Of a DNA stretch of 64,000 bases, positions 49,786 to 57,967 are shown piece after piece. Source of the DNA: Jutongia huaianensis (GTDB lineage: Bacteria; Bacillota; Clostridia; Lachnospirales; Lachnospiraceae); assembly GCF_014384985.1 (NCBI RefSeq), contig NZ_JACRSX010000003.1, positions 186,001-250,000 on the forward strand, written 5' to 3'. Every line of letters starts with the position of its first letter. The first letter of the stretch is position 1. The notes under the pieces are model-generated. The model was not told the DNA's origin. It searched no databases and saw only the letters and a list, made by a program, of their open reading frames with translations. Both the position numbers and the translations under genes were made by a program.

Positions 49786-50961
49786 TCAATGAAAAAGATG
49801 TGAATTTTTTCTAACAAATTTTTGTATTCTTTGATCCCACGTATGCAATTTCTGCGTTTTTTGATATCCGTTTTCCGCGATCCATTCGATCCGGTCTGTG
49901 TCTTTAAGAAGCTTTAAAATCTGCATGGCTGCCTCTTCCGGTTTGTTTTTGTCGTATACGATCAGATCCTCTCCTACACGAAATTGCTCTGAAATATAAT
50001 CACAGCCATCCGTAACGGCAACGCTCCGGTTCATCATGGCATTCATTACACGGTCATGTGGGCCGTCCTGAAATAACGGCTGAACATTCAGGATCAGTTT
50101 GCTTTTGGTTAATGCATTCAGCTGTTCCGTATAGCTGCAGGGTGGATGGATCACCAGACCTGAAGAATAAGGGGTATCATACATCTCCCATCGGAATCCC
50201 ATAACGTGAACGCATATACCAGCCTCCAGAAGGGCCTGCAGAATCTTCTCCCGGAACCATTCCCGGATATACCGGTCGATCAGACGGGATTTGTGCATTC
50301 TCAACGGAAAGAAATCCGTATCCGGAAGGATTTCCTGACGGTAGAGCTGTTCAATCGTGTCACGACTCCCCTGTCTGAGCTTAGACAGAATATGCTCCGT
50401 CATATCCCACTGGTCACTGCTTATGTCTTCCATCTGCTCCCGGTAGTAATCAAGAGGTGTGTAGGTTCCGGGAAAAAGAAGTTCCACCGGACGGTCTTTC
50501 ATCGGACTCCGGGGAAAATTGCCCGGAGTAAAGGTATCGGCCGGGATTCCTGCAAAGGGAAAGAAAATGGCCTCCCTGATATGAGGATAACAGGTCTCAA
50601 TATATTTTTGATGATACCGGTCCAGACAAAGAACATAATAATTCCGCAAAGGAATCTGCAGGGAATAATGAAGATGCATGGGATGATCTATGATCATATG
50701 AAAAAACGGTGCATCAAAATAATCGAGATAATACCTATCATCCAGCATAACATTAGGCAGGCGGGAATTGATATCAAAAATACCGTCAAAATGTTCTCTG
50801 GTCAACGCACGAAGCTCTTCTTCCTGACCGGCAATATCTTCTGACAGCAAAAAAGGCCTTACAGAAATGCCCTGCCGTTTCATGGAACGGCAAAGCATTT
50901 CCGCAAAGCACCATGACGAATCATAACTTAAGCGTTTTGACTGGAATATCAATACTTTCAT
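49786..50961 (-). CDS. Glycosyltransferase (GT4-like, DUF3880/CgeB type)
   Basis: 391 residues with a two-domain GT-B form. N-terminal KVLIFQSKRLSYDSSWCFAEML is followed by a middle segment HMIIDHPMHLHYSL. The C-terminal GT1-like part shows VHVMGFRWEM, KLILNVQPLFQDGPHDRVMNAMMNRSVAVTDGCDYIS, typical of spore-maturation CgeB-type transferases. It overlaps the YhfC-like gene by 4 bases and is close to the LtaS-like gene, so an envelope glycan role is likely. Confidence 0.87.
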   Translation of the reverse strand: MKVLIFQSKRLSYDSSWCFAEMLCRSMKRQGISVRPFLLSEDIAGQEEELRALTREHFDGIFDINSRLPNVMLDDRYYLDYFDAPFFHMIIDHPMHLHYSLQIPLRNYYVLCLDRYHQKYIETCYPHIREAIFFPFAGIPADTFTPGNFPRSPMKDRPVELLFPGTYTPLDYYREQMEDISSDQWDMTEHILSKLRQGSRDTIEQLYRQEILPDTDFFPLRMHKSRLIDRYIREWFREKILQALLEAGICVHVMGFRWEMYDTPYSSGLVIHPPCSYTEQLNALTKSKLILNVQPLFQDGPHDRVMNAMMNRSVAVTDGCDYISEQFRVGEDLIVYDKNKPEEAAMQILKLLKDTDRIEWIAENGYQKTQKLHTWDQRIQKFVRKNSHLFH

Positions 50962-51860
50962 TTGGATTCATCCTTTTGATTTTTTTTTGCAGAGGAATAA
51001 TTTCCTGCTGCAATATCACGAAAAGCCTTCTGGTTCTTTTTCTTTTGGACATCAGCAGGAGTTCCGCCTGTTTTTAATCCCTGATAAATCTTTACACCAA
51101 GTGCAAGGACAAGGACACCGTATACAAAAAGAATAATCTCTGTCGGAACCAAACTGATCGCTCCCTTCTGATATAAAGCAGCGGGAACATCCATCAGAAA
51201 ATGAAGGGCAACTGCAATCCAGTACATGTATTTTTTGCCGGCTACATACACTGCCTGAAATACCAGGATCGACAGACCAATCTGAACCATCAGGGCAGAA
51301 ATACGTTCTAGATCTGCCATATAGCAGGTAAGCTGTGTTACACCTTTTATGTTGGAGATCAGCTGCTTTAATGCCGTTACCGACTGGGCATTATCCTTAT
51401 ATGCAGCAAGCATTTTGTCCATGGAACCGCTGTTGATCAGCTGACCATAGGCATAATACTGGATATATGTAACACCGAGAACAAGAATGCACTCGATACC
51501 GCCATGACCGATACCGTAGGTAACGGCTGTCTCTTTGTTGGGATGCTTGGTCAGTACAAAACGAAACGCCAGATAACGTCCGGTTTCCTCAAAAAGGGCT
51601 GCTACCAATGCGGCATAAACGGTATATAAAATAATATTTCCGTTGATTGCTTTCGATACCGGATTGCTGGATAAAAGAAAAAGAGAATGTGGGATCATTT
51701 CCAGCATTCGGGAAAAGGTGATAAATACCATAATACCCACAAAAAAAGGGACCAGACTGCGTTTTGTATACATTTTCCATGCCACAATGAGTACCACAGG
51801 GATCGTAATCGCCAGCAGTCCTGTCTGAAGCATTGCATTTAATAAGCTTTGTTCAATCAT
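50958..51860 (-). CDS. YhfC-family intramembrane metalloprotease-like protein
   Basis: 300 residues, about seven membrane helices. The CPBP-like motifs FEETGRYLAFR, GIGHGGIE and ALHFLMDVPA give the expected Glu-Glu, His and His-Asp residues. The tail is soluble and basic. The family is a predicted intramembrane peptidase; its target is unknown. The first gene of the YhfC-glycosyltransferase pair. Confidence 0.9.
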   Translation of the reverse strand: MIEQSLLNAMLQTGLLAITIPVVLIVAWKMYTKRSLVPFFVGIMVFITFSRMLEMIPHSLFLLSSNPVSKAINGNIILYTVYAALVAALFEETGRYLAFRFVLTKHPNKETAVTYGIGHGGIECILVLGVTYIQYYAYGQLINSGSMDKMLAAYKDNAQSVTALKQLISNIKGVTQLTCYMADLERISALMVQIGLSILVFQAVYVAGKKYMYWIAVALHFLMDVPAALYQKGAISLVPTEIILFVYGVLVLALGVKIYQGLKTGGTPADVQKKKNQKAFRDIAAGNYSSAKKNQKDESK

Positions 51861-51956
51861 TATAAACTCCTTATTTCCTTATTTTTATTAAGAGTAACAC
51901 ACCCTGCTTTTTATTGCAAATTATATTAAAATCGTTTATGATTTTTTAAGATAATC

Positions 51957-51985
51957 CCATAGCAGGTAAAAGGATCCTGCTATGG
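51957..51985. repeat. Perfect 10-bp inverted repeat before the ABC-ATPase gene
   Basis: CCATAGCAGG and CCTGCTATGG pair perfectly around TAAAAGGAT. The alternative upstream ATG (51982) is in the 3' arm and the AAAGGA in the loop, so it could affect start choice. Confidence 0.55.
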
Positions 51986-52011
51986 CAGTTTCAGAAAGGA
52001 ATGAGCTTACA

Positions 52012-53709
52012 ATGAAAAGCAGTACAGAATTAAAAAAAGACATTATGGCAATAGACCATAGGGGCTATCCTGGATATAAAGGGCTGCGGGGCAGCTATCA
52101 GTTCGGGGATTTTATCCTGTCCATTGACCATGTACAGGGAGATCCCTTTGCGTCTCCATCCCATCTGTCCGTTATCGTAGACGGAAGTAAGGCGGGATTT
52201 CCAAAGGAGTATTATGCCGGACAAATTCAGAGAATCACACTGCAGGATCATCTGACCAGACTATTTTCAAAAACATTGGCTCCCCTCTCGTTTAAGGTAA
52301 AAGGATCCGGAAAAAGCGGTCTGTTATCGGTCTCCCACTGTGGCCAGCAGGTGCTGGAACGAACTGCCTGCGAGATTGACAGGGATGGTTGTGTGACGAT
52401 CCGTTTTGAAGCCGGTTTTCCGGCCAACGGACGTTCTGTCAATGCCGGAGAGCTGATCAAAATGCTGTTTGATTTTGTTCCGGAGGCAGTGGATCGTGCA
52501 TTGTTTTATGCAAAAGTTAATCACAATGCTCTTCAGAAGGCAATTGAGCTGGCCGAGGATCAGCAGTATATCCGCGAACATCTGGAGGAAAAGGGGCTGA
52601 CTGCTTTTCTGGCAGACGGAGCTATTCTGCCGAGAGAAAGCGGAATTTCGGATCGTCCTATGAAAGGAGCGGTTCCCTTCAAGAGTCCGGACAGCCGGAG
52701 GGTATCTTTGACTCTCCCACACCATGGCGAGATTTCCGGTATGGGTATCCAAAAGGGTGTGACTCTTTTTGTAGGTGGTGGTTATCATGGAAAATCCACT
52801 CTTCTGCAGGCGTTGGAAATGGGCGTTTATAACCACATCCCAGGGGACGGCAGGGAGTTTGTGATCTCAGATGATACAGCCTGGAAGCTTCGGGCTGAGG
52901 ATGGACGCAGTATTTCCCAGACAGATATTTCACCGTTTATCAATCATTTACCAAATAAAAAGGATACGGTTCATTTCTCCACAGAGGATGCCAGCGGAAG
53001 CACGTCTCAGGCAGCCAATCTGATGGAAGCATTGGAAAGCGGCACGCAGCTTTTTCTGATCGACGAGGATACCTCTGCGACCAATTTTATGATCCGGGAT
53101 GAGCTAATGCAGAAGGTTATCTGTCGTGAGGAAGAACCGATCACGCCATTTATCGAGCGGGTACGGAGTATGTATGAGGATCTGGGCATCTCTTCTGTGA
53201 TCGTGGCCGGAAGCTCCGGTGCGTTTTTCCAGATTGCCGATACAATTATACAGATGAAAGAATACGTTCCCTATGACATTACAGAGAAGGCAAAGGAGGC
53301 TGCAAAGGAATATCCGGCATTGAATCTACAGCCTGCTTTCCCTGTTTCGGAGAATATCCGTAAACCAAAAGCAAATCAGGCATTAAAAAAGGATCCCCGG
53401 CTGAAAATGAAAACCATGGGTACCAATGAAATGCTTCTTGCAAAGGATTCCATTGAACTGCGTTATCTGGAGCAGCTGATTGACGGGGAACAGACCAATG
53501 CTCTGGCGTATGGCCTGAAATATCTGGAATTAAACCGGATGAATGGAGCAAAATCGGTGCCACAGCTTCTGGATAATCTGGAACATATGATCCAGACAAA
53601 GGGATTAGCCTCTCTTTTTGACAGAGAGTATGTCCGCTCCGGTCTTGCCATGCCACGGCGTCAGGAAATGGCGGCTTGCCTGAACCGGTATCGGAAATTA
53701 TATTTTTAA
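52012..53709 (+). CDS. ABC-ATPase (DUF2791/PF09818-like)
   Basis: 565 residues, plus strand. N-terminal YPGYKGLRGSYQFGDFILSIDHVQGDPFA and the PLSFKVKGSGKSGLLSV region precede Walker A LFVGGGYHGKSTLLQALE (near 255-272). LFLIDEDTSATNFMIRDE is Walker B with the signature region before it (SGSTSQAANLMEAL). No membrane part; a predicted soluble ATPase. The start at 52012 has AAGGA 11 bases upstream; an ATG at 51982 sits inside a hairpin and is also possible. The cellular role is not known. Confidence 0.9.
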   Translation: MKSSTELKKDIMAIDHRGYPGYKGLRGSYQFGDFILSIDHVQGDPFASPSHLSVIVDGSKAGFPKEYYAGQIQRITLQDHLTRLFSKTLAPLSFKVKGSGKSGLLSVSHCGQQVLERTACEIDRDGCVTIRFEAGFPANGRSVNAGELIKMLFDFVPEAVDRALFYAKVNHNALQKAIELAEDQQYIREHLEEKGLTAFLADGAILPRESGISDRPMKGAVPFKSPDSRRVSLTLPHHGEISGMGIQKGVTLFVGGGYHGKSTLLQALEMGVYNHIPGDGREFVISDDTAWKLRAEDGRSISQTDISPFINHLPNKKDTVHFSTEDASGSTSQAANLMEALESGTQLFLIDEDTSATNFMIRDELMQKVICREEEPITPFIERVRSMYEDLGISSVIVAGSSGAFFQIADTIIQMKEYVPYDITEKAKEAAKEYPALNLQPAFPVSENIRKPKANQALKKDPRLKMKTMGTNEMLLAKDSIELRYLEQLIDGEQTNALAYGLKYLELNRMNGAKSVPQLLDNLEHMIQTKGLASLFDREYVRSGLAMPRRQEMAACLNRYRKLYF

Positions 53710-53748
53710 ACGAAAAAATATTTTGAACAAAAGACGATTATAATTTAT

Positions 53749-53785
53749 AAAAACCGGATGGTTCATAAGAAATCATCCGGTTTTT
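53749..53785. terminator. Bidirectional terminator between the ABC-ATPase and HD genes
   Basis: AAAACCGGATG and CATCCGGTTTT form an 11-bp stem, with TTTTT following on the plus strand and an A-rich start that gives T on the minus strand. Confidence 0.85.
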
Positions 53786-53799
53786 ATATTGCGTTTATG

Positions 53800-54420
53800 T
53801 TATTTATTCTGTTCGTTTAAAGGGACATCTTCCACGATCCGTCCCTTTTCCAGATTCGGCTGCAGGAAGTTTTCTTTGGCATATTCCCATAATACTTCGG
53901 AACCTTTGGCTGTGTTTTTGTTGCGGCCAAGGATCTGGCTGAGACGGATTCCTCTGTCTGCCCAGCTTTTGCCATCGGTCGCAGCATTAAGCATCATTGG
54001 CTGCAGATTGTCCATGGTTCTGGCAAAACGGGATTCCGGCGTGTTTTCTGCCTCAAACTCCTCCCAGATTTCACGGAATTTCTTTCCCTGATCCTCCGGA
54101 AGCATCTGAAATAAACGATCTGCCGCAACAAGCTCACGTCTTTTCTGTGTTTTTTTGCCCTCTTCATCATAGGCATAAGTATCTCCGGCATAAATTTCCA
54201 CCAGATCATGGATCAACAGCATAGTCATGGTTCGGAGAACATCAATCTCTTCATTGGCGTATTCGCTGAGAAGCACCGTCATTACAGCCATATGCCAGGC
54301 GTGTTCTGCGTCATTTTCCTTGCGTGTGGCACCGGTCAGCCAGGTCTGCCGCCCAATAAACTTTTCTTTATCAATTTCCCGGCAGAATGCAATCTGCTGT
54401 TCTAATCGTTTTTCGTCCAT
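53800..54420 (-). CDS. HD-domain hydrolase (HD_3, YfbR-like)
   Basis: 206 residues. Metal ligands are in ENDAEHAWHMAVM (His), LLIHDLVEIYAGDT (His-Asp) and RTMDNLQPMML (Asp). This HD_3 pattern occurs in 5'-nucleotidase-like and dNMP phosphatase families. The start MDEKRLEQQ follows GGAAGTGAATAAA. It is 19 bp after cysK, on the same strand. Confidence 0.9.
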   Translation of the reverse strand: MDEKRLEQQIAFCREIDKEKFIGRQTWLTGATRKENDAEHAWHMAVMTVLLSEYANEEIDVLRTMTMLLIHDLVEIYAGDTYAYDEEGKKTQKRRELVAADRLFQMLPEDQGKKFREIWEEFEAENTPESRFARTMDNLQPMMLNAATDGKSWADRGIRLSQILGRNKNTAKGSEVLWEYAKENFLQPNLEKGRIVEDVPLNEQNK

Positions 54421-54439
54421 TTTATTCACTTCCTGTTCT

Positions 54440-55345
54440 TTATCCTAATAATCCGGTACTAAAGTAACGTTCCATGCGGTCAGCCAGAACTGTGGCGATC
54501 ACTTTGTCAGAGCCATATCTGGCGGCCATCTGTTTGCATGCCCAGATATTTGCTCCGGAGGAGGTGCCACATAACAGCCCCTGTATTTTCGCGAGCTCTC
54601 TGGTGGTCCGGATCGCATCCTCATCGGACACCTCTACCACCTCGTCGATCAGTGACGTATCCAGAACAGCAGGAATAAAGCCATCTCCGATTCCCTGAAT
54701 CTGATGGATCCCCGGCTTATCTCCATGAAGTGCGGAGACATTTTGGGGTTCCACTGCGACGATCTTGATATCAGGATTTTGATCTTTCAGATAACGCCCG
54801 ATCCCCTGCAGGGTGCCGGCACTGCCAAGCCCCCCTACAAAAATATCGACTTTGCCATTCAGCTCATTGTAAATTTCCGGTGCCGTGGTCCGATAATGGA
54901 TATCCGGATTTGCGGGATTCTCAAATTGCTGGGGCATAAATCCCTGATCTCCCAGCCCGGCCAGAAGACGTTCGGCTTCCTTTACAGAACCACCAATGCT
55001 TTCCTTCGCCGGTGTCAGTACCAGCTCTGCTCCGAGACATTGAATGATCTTCTTTCGTTCCTCACTCATATTTTCCGGCATTACAATGATCACACGGTAG
55101 CCTTTTCGGACACCGACAAGAGCAAGACCTATGCCGGTGTTGCCGGAGGTTGGCTCGATGATCGTCATGCCTGGCTTTAATTTACCGTCTTTTTCAGCCT
55201 GTTCAACCATATTTTGGGCAACACGGTCTTTAATACTGCCCCCCGGATTTAAAAATTCTGCTTTTGCATAAATCGGAAGTCCTGTGGACTCTTTTAAGCA
55301 TATCATCGGGGTATTCCCAATGCACTCAATAATATTATGAATCAT
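54440..55345 (-). CDS. cysK: Cysteine synthase
   Basis: 301 residues, PLP fold II. The PLP lysine is in NPGGSIKDRVA; EPTSGNTGIGLALVG binds substrate and phosphate loop GGLGSAGTLQGIGRYL is present. LLCGTSSGANIWAC is near the end. It makes cysteine from O-acetylserine and sulfide. The C-terminus is slightly short, as often in clostridia. The gene follows metF on the same strand, with about 108 bp between. Confidence 0.94.
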   Translation of the reverse strand: MIHNIIECIGNTPMICLKESTGLPIYAKAEFLNPGGSIKDRVAQNMVEQAEKDGKLKPGMTIIEPTSGNTGIGLALVGVRKGYRVIIVMPENMSEERKKIIQCLGAELVLTPAKESIGGSVKEAERLLAGLGDQGFMPQQFENPANPDIHYRTTAPEIYNELNGKVDIFVGGLGSAGTLQGIGRYLKDQNPDIKIVAVEPQNVSALHGDKPGIHQIQGIGDGFIPAVLDTSLIDEVVEVSDEDAIRTTRELAKIQGLLCGTSSGANIWACKQMAARYGSDKVIATVLADRMERYFSTGLLG

Positions 55346-55453
55346 TTTTCCCTCTTTTCCGGGCAGTGTTTATGGATCATATGGTTCATCCTGTCTTGCC
55401 GCTGCCACACATTGTGTTTGATATATTTTATGCAGTTAAGAAGAATCCTTTCC

Positions 55454-56326
55454 TTAACCAATAATTTCCGAAAGATTATTCTGGATGCCGGCAGCCACCT
55501 CCGGATCATTCATGGTATACACATGAATATGTTTGACACCGTTGGCGATCAGATCAATAATCTGGTCTGTGGCATAAGCGATTCCTGCCTGCTTCATTTT
55601 GGCAGGCTCATCCCCGAACCAGTCTACGATGGATTTAAAACGTGCCGGAACACAGCTTCCGGATAACTGGATACTGCGGGCTACCTGATTTTTTCTGGTG
55701 ATCGGCATGATTCCGGCGATGATTGGAACCAGAATACCTGCCTCACGAAGACGATACAGATAATTATAAAAGATGGAATTATCAAAAAACATCTGTGTGG
55801 TCAAAAATTCACAGCCGGCATCCACCTTTTCCTTAATATGAAGGATATCCTCTGCTTTGGAAGAAGCTTCCGGGTGCCCTTCTGGATAACATGCTCCACC
55901 GATGCACATATCCGGTGCAAGACGTTTAATCTCACGTACAAGCTCAGCAGCATAGTGAAACTGATCCGGCAAAGGAAAATCCGCTTCTTTTGGAATGTCT
56001 CCCCGCAGAGCCAGAATATTTTCAATACCGGCGTCCCTCATCAGACCAATCTGGTTTTCAACGGTCTCTCGGGTGGAGGAAAGACAGGTCAGATGTGCGA
56101 TGGAATTGACACCGTATGAATCCTTAATGTCCTGTGCAATCTGAATTGTGTATTTACTGTTTTTACCACCGGCAGCACCGTATGTAACACTCATAAAATC
56201 GGGCTTTAAAGCAGCAATTTCACGGACAGCTTCGTTTACTTTTTCAACTGCAGTAGTCGTTTTAGGTGGAAATACTTCCATAGACAGTGTGATTTTATCT
56301 GACTGTAATACATCTGTGATTTTCAT
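55454..56326 (-). CDS. metF: Methylenetetrahydrofolate reductase
   Basis: 290 residues, TIM-barrel flavoenzyme. SMEVFPPKTT, the folate-binding VTYGAAGG, AHLTCLSSTRE, LALRGDIP and FLTTQMFFDNSIF are all MetF motifs. It reduces methylene-THF for methionine synthesis (or works in the acetyl-CoA path in acetogens). The promoter TTGAGA-17-TAAAAT lies upstream. No SAM riboswitch was seen in the leader. Confidence 0.96.
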   Translation of the reverse strand: MKITDVLQSDKITLSMEVFPPKTTTAVEKVNEAVREIAALKPDFMSVTYGAAGGKNSKYTIQIAQDIKDSYGVNSIAHLTCLSSTRETVENQIGLMRDAGIENILALRGDIPKEADFPLPDQFHYAAELVREIKRLAPDMCIGGACYPEGHPEASSKAEDILHIKEKVDAGCEFLTTQMFFDNSIFYNYLYRLREAGILVPIIAGIMPITRKNQVARSIQLSGSCVPARFKSIVDWFGDEPAKMKQAGIAYATDQIIDLIANGVKHIHVYTMNDPEVAAGIQNNLSEIIG

Positions 56327-56382
56327 ATATTTTACCTCATTCTATCTCATATTTATAATACGTTTTTTTCTTCAAACAACTT

Positions 56383-56411
56383 ATTTTAACATAATTTTTC
56401 CGAAATCTCAA
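56383..56411 (-). promoter_or_regulatory. Promoter of metF
   Basis: TTGAGA (56406-56411) and TAAAAT (56383-56388) are 17 bases apart, about 55 bases before the start codon. Confidence 0.7.
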
Positions 56412-56463
56412 ATATCCGGCTTCCTGTCCTATAGGGGAAAAATATATTGGTTAATACTCCAAT

Positions 56464-56512
56464 AAAAATCGCTGATATGGAATACAAAGATATCTCGTAT
56501 TCCATATCAGCG
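56464..56512 (-). terminator. Terminator after degV (16-bp perfect stem)
   Basis: CGCTGATATGGAATAC (56470-56485) and its complement (56497-56512) pair perfectly around an 11-base loop; ATTTTTATT follows on the minus strand. Confidence 0.9.
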
Positions 56513-56556
56513 ACACATACAACAAAATTTTGTTAAATAATATATTATCTCATATC

Positions 56557-57504
56557 TTAGGCTGTATATCTTTTCAGGCTTTCCTCCTCGGACAGTCCGG
56601 CTTCGGCGCATGCCTCATACTTTTTCATAACACCTACTCCAAGGGCATATGGTCCGGTGTGCACACAGATCGTAGCACCAATCTGGACAATTCGTGATTC
56701 CTCTTTGCCGCCCATTTCCCGAAGCATTTCATCAATCATCGTTTTAAATTGATATCCTTCCTCTTCATCATAGCCAAAGCCTACCGAAAAGATATAATCC
56801 TGTGGGTTTTCATGATTTTCTTCAAAATAAAGCTTTGTGAGCTCAATAACCTTTGCCATGGACTTCTTGCGGCTGCGGGCAACACCGGAGGAATCAATAG
56901 CCCCATCCTTTAATGTGATCATCGGTTTCAGACGAAGCATGGTACCTGCCATACCAGCAAGCTTGCCAATCCTGCCGCCATGCTGCAGATAGGTAAGATC
57001 TCCCACGGTAAAGAAAATACGTCCGCGGTCCATCATTTCTCCCTTGAGTACGGCTACAGTCTTTTCATAGGAATATCCGGCATCCCGCATCTTTGCGGCT
57101 TCAATTGCATAAATTCCCTGAGACACTGTAGCCTCCAGAGAATTGATCACAGTAATCTGCGCCTCCGGGTAATCCTCCAAAATGATCTCTCTTGCGTTGC
57201 AGGCAGAATTATACGCACCGCTCAGAGTATTGGTGATGGTCATACAGATGATCGCACGTCCTTCTTTTACATGAGGCAGAAAAGCATCTGCAAAATTCTG
57301 AACGGACGGAAGAGACGTCTTTGGATAGACATCAGGTTCCTTTACCATGCGTTCATAAACATCGCGAATATCAATCTCATCAATCTCCTTCTGATAGTTC
57401 TCTCCATCAAAAGATACATAAAAAGGTACTACCTGAATATTGTATTTCTCTCTTAATTCTAACGTCAGGTCACATGATCCGTCACTGATAATCTGAAAAT
57501 CCAT
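56557..57504 (-). CDS. DegV family fatty-acid-binding protein
   Basis: 315 residues. QIISDGSCDLTLELREKY at the N-terminus, PKTSLPSVQNF (with the lipid-contacting Ser/Thr), MTITNTLSGAYNSA and the C-terminal HTGPYALGVGVM segment identify the family. DegV/FakB proteins bind fatty acids for phosphorylation by FakA. GAGGGATGATT precedes the ATG at 57504. Confidence 0.94.
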   Translation of the reverse strand: MDFQIISDGSCDLTLELREKYNIQVVPFYVSFDGENYQKEIDEIDIRDVYERMVKEPDVYPKTSLPSVQNFADAFLPHVKEGRAIICMTITNTLSGAYNSACNAREIILEDYPEAQITVINSLEATVSQGIYAIEAAKMRDAGYSYEKTVAVLKGEMMDRGRIFFTVGDLTYLQHGGRIGKLAGMAGTMLRLKPMITLKDGAIDSSGVARSRKKSMAKVIELTKLYFEENHENPQDYIFSVGFGYDEEEGYQFKTMIDEMLREMGGKEESRIVQIGATICVHTGPYALGVGVMKKYEACAEAGLSEEESLKRYTA

Positions 57505-57570
57505 AATCATCCCTCATACTTTCAAAAAAGGTTTTTTTGTCTTTACCACACAGTTTATACGCTCTGCACT

Positions 57571-57617
57571 ATGTAGTAACAATAACTACATTGTAACATA
57601 ACAAAAACCTCTGTCAA
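57571..57617 (-). promoter_or_regulatory. degV promoter overlapped by a palindrome
   Basis: TTGACA (57612-57617) and TACAAT (57590-57595) are 16 bases apart, with a TG before the -10. ATGTAGT and ACTACAT (57571-57577 and 57585-57591) form a perfect inverted repeat that touches the -10, a likely operator for an unknown regulator. Confidence 0.7.
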
Positions 57618-57633
57618 TATTATTTACAAATAA

Positions 57634-57910
57634 ATCAGGGATAATTCTTAAAAATTTAAAAATTATCCCTGATAAAAAGTATTCAAAGGAAGAATCTGCA
57701 TTATTATAAAATTTTGCTTCTGTTTTCACCGGATAATGCTCTCCTTTTTCATCAGTAGTATAAATCATATCGAGAGAGAGTCCATGTTTTTTGAATTCCT
57801 TCACAGACTCCTCAGGAATATATGCATTGGTACGTCCGGTATACCGGCGATCGTCCCCGGAAAGCGGTATTTTTCCAGTACGCGAACAGCACTCCGGGCA
57901 TTAGATCCCC
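57634..57910 (-). pseudogene. Gene remnant or short hypothetical reading frame
   Basis: A frame without a proper start reads SGDDRRYTGRTNAYIPEE and then SVKEFKKHGLSLDMIYTTDEKGEHYPV..., ending in a 13-bp AT-rich hairpin (57634-57646 with 57661-57673). The open frame from a GTG at 57804 runs through the hairpin into the degV promoter. It could be a remnant of a longer gene cut on the 5' side. No family was recognised. Confidence 0.3.
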
Positions 57911-57967
57911 TTCTGTTTTTTCAAATATAATATCCCTCTATTGTAAAAAAAATGTAAAACCAACCGG

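Noticed and set aside
55346..56460. SAM or T-box riboswitch before cysK or metF
   Set aside because: The leaders are short and lack the conserved helices; metF has a plain promoter and degV's terminator upstream.
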